NCBI GenBank assembly: GCA_947471745.1
Contig: CANJKZ010000408.1
Coordinates: 186,001 to 250,000, forward strand
Reading direction: 5' to 3'
Origin: Closterium sp. Naga37s-1
Lineage: Eukaryota; Streptophyta; Zygnematophyceae; Desmidiales; Closteriaceae
Length of the DNA: 64,000 bases
In this document: positions 11,418 through 42,696 of the stretch, one piece after another
Layout of the letters: every line of letters begins with the position of its first letter
Position numbering within the stretch: the first letter of the stretch is position 1
Program-made: the position numbers and the translations under genes
The notes under the pieces: model-generated
Seen by the model: the letters and a program-made list of their open reading frames with translations, nothing else
What the model was told of the DNA's origin: nothing
Database searches by the model: none

Positions 11418-11744
11418 TGTTACGGGTGCAATGAATCGAAGTAGCGAGAATTGCACTAAGGTGTCAAACGAGTACAAAATGTGAGCGAAGGCATGAGCGA
11501 ACATTTATACGCGAAACATGCAAACGGTAACGCGGTGCGTGCGAGCTAGCTAGTGCTACGCTGGAGTGAGGCTTGGGCTAGTCCCGAAGCGTAGGCCGAC
11601 ACGGCCATGCCAGCAGTGCGAGGTTTGGTGAAAACAGTGTGCGCGAAGTCGGCGAAGCCCCGTTAGCAGTAACGGGCGAACAACGGCTGTTGCTGTACGC
11701 GATGTAGTCGGGCTCCGTAAGGAATGCCGAGAAAATTCCTTACA
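11418..11744 (-). repeat. 5' LTR of the gypsy element
   Basis: This 327 bp direct repeat is about 99.4 percent identical to the copy at 6233-6559. It starts TGTAAGG on the coding (minus) strand and ends CGTAACA. It would hold the promoter for the minus-strand transcript. The neighbouring TCCCG at 11745-11749 is the target duplication. Confidence 0.95.
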
Positions 11745-11916
11745 TCCCGCCAAGACTCGGCACCTAACGGGTTTCTCTTCAACATGACGAATCGGTATAA
11801 TCCGTACAGGTGGAAAACTGGAATGACACTCACAGCGTAGGCTTTGTTTTCAAGAATCGTATGTCATTAGGTAAGCAATTCGCGTGTCTACTTTTATGTA
11901 GCTAATTGCTCGCCTC

Positions 11917-13898
11917 ATGGGCAGGGAAGCCCCAGGAGCTCAACCCAGCGGCGCCGGCTTTCCCGGCGCATCGTCCGGAAGCAGGCTTCCAAAGAAGGAA
12001 GAACCGCAACGCGACGACGAAACTAGCGACGAGAACAACGACGAGGGAGACGACGACGAGGAAGAGTGGACTCACGAGGACGACAAGGGACGCGAGATGC
12101 AATTCTCGCGGATTCTCGAGGGCGTAGTGTTTGCGATTAGCGGAGTGGCGAATCCGGAGCGCGCCGAGCTGCGCGGGAAGGCGATGGAGATGGGCGCGCG
12201 GTACCGGCCGGACTGGACGCCGGATTGCACCCTGCTCGTCGCCGCGTTTCCCGGCACGCCGAAAGTCAGATCCGTGACTGCCGATGACGGCACGATTGTT
12301 TATAAGGTTCGCGCGTTTGAGCGAGGGGTAGCTTGGGAGTCGAGAGGGTAGCGTATGAGTCGCTTTTGAGATTCTCAAACGAGACGATGGACAGCTGTTG
12401 GCGGACTGAGCATTCCGTGCGCCCATCTTTCCTTTCATTCCACATCCAACGCTGATACCCTCGTCTCTCTCGCTCCCCCTCTCCCTCTCTGTCCATGCCC
12501 GTGCCTGTCCACACGTGTGTGACTATAGAGGTGGGTGGAGCAGTGCTACAGTAATCGCCGCCTTATGAGCATCTCCCCCCACCTCTTGCATCTCGGGCGG
12601 CCGTGGCGCCAAGGCGGGCCGGCAGACAGGGACGTGGAGGACGGCGGCGGGCGGCGCAGACGAATCGTGCCGGCCAGAGATCCGGGGCAAAGGGGGAGGG
12701 ATGGGGGGAGGGGGCGGGGAGGGCGAGGGGACACGGGGAGAGCTGGGGGGAGGGGAGACGGGCAGGGGGGTGACAGGTTGGGAGGTCATGATACGGGAAT
12801 GGGGCGTGGGGGAACGCAACAAGAAAGAGAAGGAGCAGGGGGGGGAACAGGGGGACAGGCGGAGGCGGGGGTGGGGGAGGGGGAGGAGGAGGAAGAACAG
12901 AAGCCCAAAAGGCGGAGGCTGCTCATTCCCCCACTGACTGGGGGCGGAGACATGGGGGGAGGGAACGGGGGGAAGCTATCGGGGGAGGAGCTAGTGGCGC
13001 AGTGGGTGGCGGGGGACATGGTTCACGTGAGGGCGTTTTTAGAGGAGCAGGAGGAGCAGCCTCCCGAGGGGGAGGTGGATAGAGTGGCGAGAGAAGGCAT
13101 GCTGGCGTGCTTTGATGACGCCATTGCTGGCGTGGAGCAAGGGCAGGTGAGATTTCTCTCATGCGTTTTTCTCTCCTGTGCTTTCAGCAGCTATTGCCTC
13201 GTGGCTCGTCATGCCGCGTATGCTCACTCACTTCCCGCACTGCTACTTTCCCCACATCCAGACAGTCTCCTACAGCCCGCCTCACCTCCTTCTCCCTCTT
13301 GTATCCCCCCCCCCCCCCCCTCCCCCCCATCCCATTCCAGGCGCTCGCAGCATCGATTGCCTCGTGGCCTGTCGTGCCACGTGTGCTGGACCCCCAAACC
13401 TCTGTCTCCGCCCCTCCGCACCTCCTCCCCTCCTCGCTTCCACCGCTGCCGATCTCCCTGGGGTGTGGGGGGGCGGGGGGAGGGGAGTGCCTGCGGGTGC
13501 TAAGGCAGTGGAGGGGGATGTATGAGCGGGAGCTGGGGAGAATGGGGGAGAGGGGGAAGGGGGAGGGGGGAGAAGGGAGTGGGGGAAGTATAGGGGGAGG
13601 GGGAGGGATCTCGGTTGGTGGGGCAGTGGGAGGAGAGAGGGGCGAGGGAAGTGGAGGGGCAAGAGATGGGGATGGAATGGCAGGAGGGACTGGTAGGGAA
13701 GGGGATGGGCGTGTTGGTAATGGTGGTGTTGGCGACACTACGGTTGGAAATGATGGTGCTGCTGCGGGTGGCAATGTGGGCAGTGGGAGCAGAATTGGTG
13801 CTGCTGGCCCCGCACCAGGAGAGGGAGAGAGGAATCTAGACAAGGGAGATGGTCGTAGTGGTAACCCTATCGATGACTACGAAACTGACAGCTGCTGA
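11917..13898 (+). CDS. XRCC1: XRCC1-like DNA single-strand break repair scaffold (plant type, BRCT)
   Basis: Three exons join in phase 0: 11917-12306, 12529-13146 and 13341-13898, giving about 521 residues. An acidic, low-complexity N-terminus precedes one BRCT domain (about residues 65-150) that opens LEGVVFAISGVANPERAELR, matching the single central BRCT of plant XRCC1. The domain ends across intron 1 (GTIVYK joined to RWVEQCYSNRRLMSISPHLL). A Gly-rich, Arg-rich stretch with KPKRRR (a likely nuclear signal) follows, then the conserved plant C-terminal helix region (VAQWVAGDMVHVRAFLEEQE; MLACFDDAIAGVEQ). Exon 3 begins ASIASWPVVPRVL and carries RQWRGMYERELGRM and a Gly-rich tail. Family members organise polymerase, ligase and PARP at nicks. 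The ATG at 11917 is preceded in frame by a TAG at 11899, so it is the likely start, but an upstream exon cannot be excluded. Exon 3 may contain a further small intron in its Pro-rich linker. Confidence 0.82.
13181..13230 (+). repeat. Exon echo of XRCC1 exon 3 in intron 2
   Basis: The segment AIASWLVMPRML preceded by cagcag is a diverged copy of the start of exon 3 (SIASWPVVPRVL at about 13350-13390), about 160 bases upstream and in the same orientation. It lacks a donor and runs into pyrimidine-rich intron. Confidence 0.8.
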
Positions 13899-13940
13899 GA
13901 GTGGGGAGCGGGTGCGGGTGCGACAAACTGAGAGTAACAG

Positions 13941-14016
13941 GAGAAATTGAGAGGAAGGGAGATGGTCGCAGCGGTAACCCTATCGATGATTACAACACTG
14001 ACAGCTGCTCTGAAGG
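13941..14016 (+). repeat. Duplicate of the XRCC1 C-terminal codons in the 3' UTR
   Basis: The last coding segment (GDGRSGNPIDDYETDSC, about 13846-13898) is repeated after the stop as GDGRSGNPIDDYNTDSC at about 13959-14009. A short spacer separates the copies. It is the same kind of partial tandem duplication as the intronic echoes, here at a gene end. Confidence 0.85.
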
Positions 14017-14620
14017 GGGAGCGGGGAGGGTGTTGCAAAGTGAGGGTGACAGCTGTTTGCAGTTCAGGCTGATTATTGGAACGGGGACTAGTGTCTGATG
14101 TGAATATTTTCTAATACAGTAATGTACAGCGGTGAGCTATTGCAAATTCGGATTCCTTTGTACATAAAAGTGTTTCAAAAACAGTATTACCTCTTCCCGT
14201 CAATTCACATTCATTATCGCACTTCACATTCCTGTGACGAAGAATGATGTATCGAAGAGCAGTGCGAAGTAGCAATTAGTAGCATATGTGCCACACTGAA
14301 GTAGAAGCTGCCGCGATGCGGTATGGCACGATCCGAACTCGTCCGAGCTTTTTGAATTGGTTTAGTTCGTCGCCTTAATCTCCTCTGACATGGCCCCTTG
14401 CCGCGCTCGCCAGTGTAAAGCAGTTCCGGAGTTTTTCTGACACGTCGCAGAACTCGTCGTTCAGGAGTTACAGCGTGAACAAACTTCGCGTGGTTGTCTG
14501 CCATGTGTCACTTAAGACCTTTCCGTTTTCCCCATGAACGATTGTGAGCATTCATCGACGCTGTCAGTCTGAGGAGTTCAATTTAGCGGGTTTCACGCGG
14601 CTATCGCTCCTTCTGCCGCC
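14017..14620. other. Intergenic region between XRCC1 and the DHX35-type gene
   Basis: This holds the XRCC1 3' region and the promoter and 5' UTR of the helicase gene, both on the plus strand. AT content rises around 14100-14220. No further gene, repeat or RNA is evident. Confidence 0.4.
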
Positions 14621-35868
<21,248 letters not shown>

Positions 35869-36094
35869 CTCTGATTTGTTTCTTCCCTAGTTGTCTGGTG
35901 CTTTGTTCATCTTTCATTTTAGTAAGCATGTGTTTCTTTAATGCTGCTTTCAAAATTGCCAGCAACACCACTACTGGTACCACCACCATCACCATGAGCA
36001 CATTGCTAGTGCTACCTAGCACACATCAGCACTATAATGAACAAAATTCCAACAACCTCCCTGTAATCTCTACCTTAGCATGCAGTACAAACCG

Positions 36095-38333
36095 TTACGA
36101 TATAGTACACCGCCGACCACCCTCCCTCCTCTCCTTCTCCTTCCAATCATCCCCCTCTCCCCGCGCCAACGCCTCATGTTCTATCTCTGCTACAACCTCC
36201 CTATGCTCCCTACACCCTACCACCCGCTGTTCCTCCTCCCAATACCTCTCCTCCACCTCACTCCCCTCGGGCGGGGGCGGCCGCCAAAACACTCGCGCCA
36301 GCGCATCAACTGCCCGGGAAGCTGCCCGGAATCTTTTCACTGAGAGCCGCCCGGACTGTAGCGCGTGCGCCAGCGCATTAACAGCTTCTGCCTGTCTGGT
36401 CTCCGTGTGGCAGACCAACACCATATCCACCCCTGCTGCTACAGCCAGCACTGCTGCCTCTCCCACACCCACATGCTTCACTATCGCCCCCATCTCCAGG
36501 CAATCTGATAACACGGCGCCTTCGAAACCAATCTCCATACGAAGGTAGGAGAGGGCACCGGGGGAGAGAGTGGCAGGGAGAGAAGAGCCGAAGGCAGCCA
36601 GTGGGGAGGGGTTGGGGGATGGGGCGGGGTGGTTGGTGGGAGGAATAGGCTGCTGCTGGTGTGGCTGTTGTGTGGTTGATGGGGATTTGACTGTGTCAGC
36701 TCCAGTGGTAACACAACTGTTACTGCTATTTCTACTGCTGTCATGGCTACTCTTATCACCAGCACTGCCAGAACCCCTCAGGTCAGACTCAGAGAGCGAT
36801 CGCGGCAATCCCAAGGTTGCTTCTGCTTCTCTCCTCGCCTCGTCCCACTGCTTCCGCCTCCTGTAGGGGGAAAACAGATCCCACCGTGGACTGATGACAC
36901 GTTTCACACTCTCTGGGAGGTACTCCATGGAAGGGGGAGGCTGCCACGTGACAAGTGCAGGCACTGCCACGTGGGCGACCATCACTGCTGCCACGTCAGC
37001 ATCCACTGCCGCCCGCGCAAACGGCACCAGCTCCACAGATTCAAGCCGGCTGAGATCGTGCGACGAATAGGGAAGCGCCAGGTGGCTATCGATCGATGTA
37101 TCCCCATGCCCTGGGTAATGCTTCACACACGCTGCCACCCCCTCCCCTTGCATACCCCTTATAAGCTCGTACCCCATCTGAGAGACAACACCCGGGTCCC
37201 GACTAAACGACCGAGCCCCTATAACTGGATTGTCAGGGTTAGTATCTACATCTAGTACAGGAGCTAAGTCTATATCTATATGAACCGATCTTAACTCCCG
37301 CCCCAAGACACGGCCAGCCGCCCGAGCGAGATTAGGGTTTCGGGAAAAGCCGATGGTGCGGGCGGCGGGGATGCAGGTGAAGGGCGGGCCGAGGCGCGTG
37401 ACTCTGCCGCCCTCCTGATCCACCATGATGAGAAGACGCCGAGGGAACGCCGCCCGCTTGAGGTCGGCGCAGAAAGAGGCCAGCTGGCGGGGATCGGAGA
37501 AGTTGCGGGCGAAGAGGACAACACCGCCCGCACCTGGAAGGGGGAGAGGGTGAGAGGGTTAGAGGGAGTGAGTGTGTGAGTGAGAGAGTGAGAGCGCATA
37601 GCTATGTGGGAGCTGGCGGAGGTTGGAGAAGTTGTTGGAGACGAGAACGATGCTGCCCGCACCTGGAAGAGAGGGTGGTGAGAGGCGGGCGTGCGAGGGA
37701 GTGACAGAGTGAATGAAAGGGAGAGAGTTAATGAGTGAGAGGATGCAATGATAACCGAGGGGCTGTTGTGCAGCGCTCACCCAATGCGATGAGGCGGCGA
37801 GCATGGTCGTTAATCTCCTTCCCGTTGAACCCAAACGCCACTAGCTTAGCCACCGCTCGTTGGTACACCGCTAGGGAGTCTCCAGCCTCCGTTGCTGTAA
37901 CCGAAGCAGTTCCAAACGGGGACGCGCTGTCAGGGGAAGACGACGAGTCGAGGGTAGAGCCATCCTGCCGCTCCCAGCTAGTACGGGGGGTGTTTCTGTT
38001 CCGGGTCGTTCTCACGTTGATTGATCGCAATTGCACGCCTAAATCCGCTCCCGTGCTTCCCGCTTCACCCGCCTCGCTTGTTCTACCCGCGTTGCTGTGG
38101 TTCAAACGAAAGGACCATGCACCGTCCCTGTGCGCCACGTCACGCCCGTTTAAACGGTAATTTTGCGCGCCTTGCTGCTCCTGCTTTTGCTGCAGGTTTT
38201 CCGCAGCAGCTTTTGCGCCTTGCGCAATCTCCGCCTCCCCCCCCTCCTCTGGCCGGAAAAAAAGCGCTCCCTCCACGAGGACGGGATCCAACGGCTGAGC
38301 TGCGGAGTCAGGCTGACGAGAAATATCCGCCAT
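36095..38333 (-). CDS. Glycoside hydrolase family 3, NagZ-type beta-N-acetylhexosaminidase
   Basis: Two exons, 38333-37781 and 37533-36095, join in frame to 663 residues. After a low-complexity, probably cytosolic N-terminus (no signal peptide seen) the barrel shows LLIMVDQEGGRVTRL, DLAPVLDVDTNPDNPVIGAR and the dyad-bearing loop KHYPGHGDTSIDSHLALP. NagZ-type enzymes use that loop (His/Asp) as acid/base in place of the second-domain residue of plant beta-glucosidases. The nucleophile Asp is in AVLSDCLEMGAI. An insertion of about 130 polar, Pro/Ser-rich residues sits before that strand. Family members remove terminal beta-GlcNAc; the substrate here is unknown. The 3' end converges on the helicase gene 226 bases away. 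The GH30 gene lies upstream on the same strand. Confidence 0.88.
37602..37666 (-). repeat. Exon echo of GH3 exon 2 in its single intron
   Basis: With an intact cttccag acceptor the copy encodes AGSIVLVSNNFSNLRQLPHS, against AGGVVLFARNFSDPRQLASF at the start of exon 2. It has no donor and is about 130 bases upstream of the real exon. Confidence 0.88.
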
Positions 38334-39165
38334 CGGATTGGACCAGCCTCTGGTACGATGCGCAAGGGGTGGTGCGGTATGGATATCGATGCAATTGGGT
38401 ATTGCCGCTATACGCTATCGCCACGAGCATTTGGTCGCCGCAATTAGTCACTGCCGTCTCGATTGCGACGACGGACCTAGATAATTACCTCATGTCAAAC
38501 GAGACCCACTGGTGCAAAATAGACAGGTGTGCTGGAAACCGAAGAAATCGAGGGGCGAAATTTCAGGAGGGAAGTTGAGTGGTGTCCCCGTTAGAAGCCG
38601 AGCCATGGAAGTTTCGCACCCAGTGCAGGACATTTGGGTGTTACCGTTGTTACTTCTGCAGTATTAGATTGGAAATGTAAACTATGCACCAACATGATAA
38701 TGAAATATTTGAGGTGCTCAAAGGTGTGCCAGCCAGGGCTCAAATATTACATGCAATGCCTTCAAAAAGGTAATGGCTCGGCAACAATTAGAGCAGGGGA
38801 CAAGCTGTTGGGGAAAGAGCTGTTATGTGCCGTGCTTGTGTGCACTCTCCACTGACAAAATTGGGCCGAGGTGTGCGGATGGGACAGACTCTAGATCTCC
38901 TCACATTCCTCTTCTATCCTCTCTTCCTCTCCTCTCCTCTCCTCTCCTCTCCTCTCCTCGCCTCTCCTCTCCTCTCCTCGCCTCTCCTCTCCTCTCCTCG
39001 CCTCTCCTCTCCTCTCCTCTCCTCTCCTCTCCTCTCCTCTCCTCTCCTCTCCTCTTCTCTCCTCTCCGCAACAATCTCTGCTCTCTCCTTTCCAGATAGT
39101 CACGCACGCAGGGGTACAATACAAATTACAGCAGAAGGCATGAACAGAAGAAGGTCCCAAACACA
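38334..39165. other. Intergenic region with a CTCCT microsatellite
   Basis: Upstream of the GH3 gene and downstream of the GH30 gene (both minus). A run of about 28 CTCCT-type pentamers lies at about 38922-39066, with occasional G or T variants. Otherwise I see no gene or RNA. Confidence 0.7.
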
Positions 39166-41680
39166 TCATCCAGGCACAATGTTTGACACAAGCACAGATG
39201 TAAAGCTTAGGGAACGAGCCAACACCTTCACAGTCTTTGGCATTGAATCATATGCCTGGGCAAACGTGGGCTCCATATCCTCGTTATAAGCTGTCCTGTA
39301 CATCTTGACTTGTACAGGAGCAGCTGAATTCTCTGCTGATAAAGAATCAATGGCCAATGACACCGGGTAATCATCCCCGTCTTGATTGGCCACAAACACC
39401 GCCAGCTGGCGCCGGGCAGCAGAGTAGAAGGCAGCCACGCAATGATGATACCCCTGCGCAGTGGTAACCTGTAACGGCTTGCTCCCCTTTGGCGCCCCTT
39501 GTACAAGCTGCTTCATTACAAAATACTTCTTCGAATAGACCACCGAGAAAGGTGGTAGCTCCGCGCTTTTAATCGGAGCCATAGGAATAATAAGAAAGGC
39601 CCATGTCCGAGTGTTCCCCACTGCTTGCCAGAAGATCCAAGCAGATGCTCCCATGATGTTCACTGATTGGATGACGGTTCTTGCCATGTGCACGGCAATA
39701 TCAATGTCTGCTCCCCCCTTCATGAACAGAGGCCCAGCTTCGGTAACCCAAACCTCCTTCTGTAAGCTCTTTCCCACCTCCCGCATTTGTCCAAACATTT
39801 GCTCGACATAAACTCTGGGGCTGTAAATTCCTGTCGAGTTTCCCCTCGGGAATATATACCCATGTACACTAAGATGCCTCAACGGCTGTAGTGATTGCTG
39901 CTTCGCAGCACTCCAGAACCGCTTGTAACGAACCGTGGAGTCCACCAGACTGTCGAATCCTGCTACTCGGGTTACCAGGTTTCGCTTCTTGAGAGCTCGC
40001 ACGACCAAGGGGATCAGTTTTTGTAATCCATTAGCGTCGAAATTACAACCCTCCTGTATTCCCCCTTGCTCCCACCATCCCTCCAGCGGCTCGTTAGTCG
40101 GACTAATCGCCACGAAAGTAACGTTCCACGCGTCTCTAAATTTCTGCACTATAGTAGCTAAATAGTCCGCGAATGCCTCGTAATATCTCGGCCGTATGTT
40201 GTTGGTGTTCGCGTGGCCGCCTGACACATCCCCGCTAAGAGTCATCCACCACGGCGGCGAATAAGCCACTGCTTCTACCGAATCAACTCCGCGCGCCAGC
40301 GCACCAATCAGCACGCGCCGCTGCCGCCAATCTGCCGACCAATCGTACGGTCCTGCCGCCTTTGGTTTATACCCGGGCATCGGCCGCGCGTCAAAGGGAG
40401 GTCCTAAGGACGTCATTTGAGGCGACCGTGCGGGATTGAAGCCCGCTCCAATTAGGTGCCTAACCATATTAAGACCGAGGCCGCGCGTGGGGTGGAATAG
40501 AAGGTCTAAGAGGGTGTTGAGATCGGCGGCGGGTAAGCGACCAATGTAATTCGCGAACCAGCCTAGCGACGTGCCCCAGCCTCGCCAGGTTTGCCCGATA
40601 GGCGTGCTTGTGATCGTTACGACTGCAGGCCCTGTTATGGGGGAAGTTGGGAGGTTAGAATTGGGAGCAGAATATGAGTTGTGAGTCGATTCAAAGCACT
40701 GCCAGTGACCGTTTCTACGCATGACCTGTGGTTGGGAGAGGGTGAAAAGGCGGGTCGGGAATCGAGTTGTAACGACAGTTGAAAACACTTGAGACAGCTC
40801 ATGAGCCCATACGGTTGAATTCTCACCCTTGCGCACTCCGACCTTCCTCTTTCTTGCCATTCTTTGCCCTTTCAAAACGAAGCTGCAAAGATTGGAAGTC
40901 TGGGCTCCGTCCCTACAGTCTCCCTTTTTCACTCTGTTACAGCCACTCCCCCCGGCTAGAGTCCCTTCACCCTGCTACAACTCGATCGCAACCTGCCACA
41001 TTCCGCCTTCCCCCCCCTTGCTACACACCCCCTCCCGCCTTACCTGCGACGGCGCACACGCGGTAAATCTCCCCCTCCGGTTTCAAAGTGGGGGTCGGGG
41101 GACCATCAGACGGGGGGAGAGTGGGCGGCGGAAGCAGTGGGAGGCGCGGGAGGGGGGGATTGACGGACGGAGAAGGGGGTTTGGGAGGCGGAGGAGGAGA
41201 AAGGGGGGTTCTCGGGGGCGGGGAAGGAGGCGGAGAAAGCGGGGGTTGTGGCGGAGGGCGCGGGGGAGGCGGGGGGCGAGGGGGAGATGGCGGTGGAGGC
41301 GGTGGTTTGGGCGGAGGGCTGGGGGGAGGTCTGGGAGGGGGAGACGGCGGGGGAGGATTCGGGGGCGGAGAAGGAGGCGGAGAAGGCGGAGGGCGTGGGG
41401 GAGGACTGGGAGGGGGAGGGGGCCGGGGAGGAGGAGAAGGGGGACGAGGGGGAGGCGAAAAGGGGGGCGGGGCGGGGCCGGGTCGGCGAACGAAATCAGT
41501 GAATCCGGCGGAGAAGGCGACGAAGGACAGCAACAGCATCGCCGGAAAGAGCGCCGATTGGCTGCGGTACCCGCGCGTTACACGGCGATGCGCGCCGAGA
41601 GGGCCGACGACGACCGCGCATGGCGCAGGCATCTGCGCGCACGGTGTGATGGACGAGCGAGCGCATGTGACAAGGTGCAC
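39166..41680 (-). CDS. GH30 glycoside hydrolase with membrane/secretion signal and proline-rich (extensin/pherophorin-like) stalk
   Basis: Exon 1 (41680-41044) and exon 2 (40631-39166) join to about 700 residues. A hydrophobic segment (ALFPAMLLLSFVAFSAGF) is followed by about 110 residues of PPSPPPRPPP type, typical of wall-bound glycoproteins of green algae and plants, so the enzyme should be secreted and tethered in the wall. If translation starts at the internal Met (about 41539), the hydrophobic stretch becomes an N-terminal signal peptide; from 41680 it is a signal anchor. The catalytic domain begins WRGWGTSLGWFANYIGR. The acid/base Glu is in ISPTNEP and the nucleophile Glu in VWVTEAG, both in GH30 positions. 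A beta-sandwich domain closes the protein. The sequence start resembles the endo-beta-1,6-galactanase branch more than glucosylceramidases, which would point to arabinogalactan side chains; that is inference. An alternative acceptor near 40726 gives a stop in the joined frame and was discarded. Confidence 0.83.
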
Positions 41681-42696
41681 CTAGGAAGCCTGAATCTATA
41701 GCCGCATTCGCCGGATAAGCGTCAGGAGCTCCGTGGCATCAGCGTTACTCTCCGACAACTCACCACGCGCACACTGGCATCAAGTGGAACTCCCGTTGGT
41801 GGCTGCTAAGGTGAAGCGCGGCACTCTATGACAAAGCAACATCGACGCAGGAACTGCAAACTAGAAAATATTTTCTGAGCATTCTTCGTTGCGTAATAGG
41901 GGGAAAAGAGTTCCTAATCACTAGCGGGAAAGAAAGAAGTTCCTGACCGCCAGATCGAGCTGGACTACTGAGCCTGAGTGCTTTGAATGTGCGAAAATGC
42001 TGTAAGTGCGAAGTGTAGGACTTGCAGGAAACTATCGTGAGAAATCTCAGCGGGCCGTATGTGAGGAAGATTTGGTAAATCGAACGCGCTATTTATTCGG
42101 TTGCCTGCATCATGCATAGAGGTGGTTGGTACAGTGGCGCCGACGGTCCTGTCGAGGCGAAGAAGCAACCTGAGAGCACACTTAGCTGTCATGCACCTTG
42201 TCTGTCTTTTGGATAATACCTCGGCAGTGGACAGCAGCTTTGTTTGAAGCATGACTGGGCGGAGGAGGGCTATGGATGGATGATGGGGGAGAAATTCCAT
42301 CGAGACCAGCAGCACACATACATGTCGAGTGAAATCCGCCGGATCGCGGATTTGGGATGGCTGCGCGATGCGATGGTGTCGGTTTCCCGAATTGCAGGGA
42401 AAAGCAGGGAGGGATGGACGTGCATGGAGGTACAGAACCTTAGCGCCAAATGCGGCGAATGTAGAATCCAGAGTCAACTACAGTTCAGCTCTTCCGCGTG
42501 TAGGAACTTCTCTAAAATCATCCAAGCCAGTTAATCTGAATTCATATACTTCACATTGCAAAAATGTTCGAAGGTTAGGCGCATTATCAGCTTTTCATCG
42601 TGTATATTCCCAATCTAGCTATGTTCAATTCAGAAGAAAATCAACCAGTAAGTAAAACAAATCCCGATGCACAGGGAGATCGGAGAGCCATGATGG
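41681..42696. other. Intergenic region between GH30 and the B55 gene
   Basis: Contains the GH30 promoter and the 3' UTR of the B55 gene, both minus strand. Overlapping open frames on both strands near 41965-42655 lack any recognisable domain. I see no repeats. Confidence 0.4.

Larger units (their letters stand above)
6233..11744 (-). mobile_element. Complete Ty3/gypsy LTR retrotransposon, chromovirus type, inserted recently but coding-defective
   Basis: The element is 5512 bp with two 327 bp LTRs (6233-6559 and 11418-11744) that begin TGT and end ACA. It is flanked by an exact 5 bp target duplication TCCCG (6228-6232 and 11745-11749). Transcription is on the minus strand: primer site, gag, protease, reverse transcriptase, RNase H, integrase and a C-terminal chromodomain, then a purine tract and the 3' LTR. 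That order and the chromodomain define the chromovirus branch of Ty3/gypsy. I find only two substitutions between the LTRs (at about the 8th base and in the aatgc/aaggc stretch), so insertion was recent. Even so, gag has a frameshift and pol has three in-frame stops. It sits in the space between the U-box gene and XRCC1. Confidence 0.96.

Noticed and set aside
41088..41684. Gly-rich protein on the plus strand opposite GH30 exon 1
   Set aside because: It is the antisense of the proline-rich stalk. The minus strand has the signal segment, donor and phase match to the GH30 domain.
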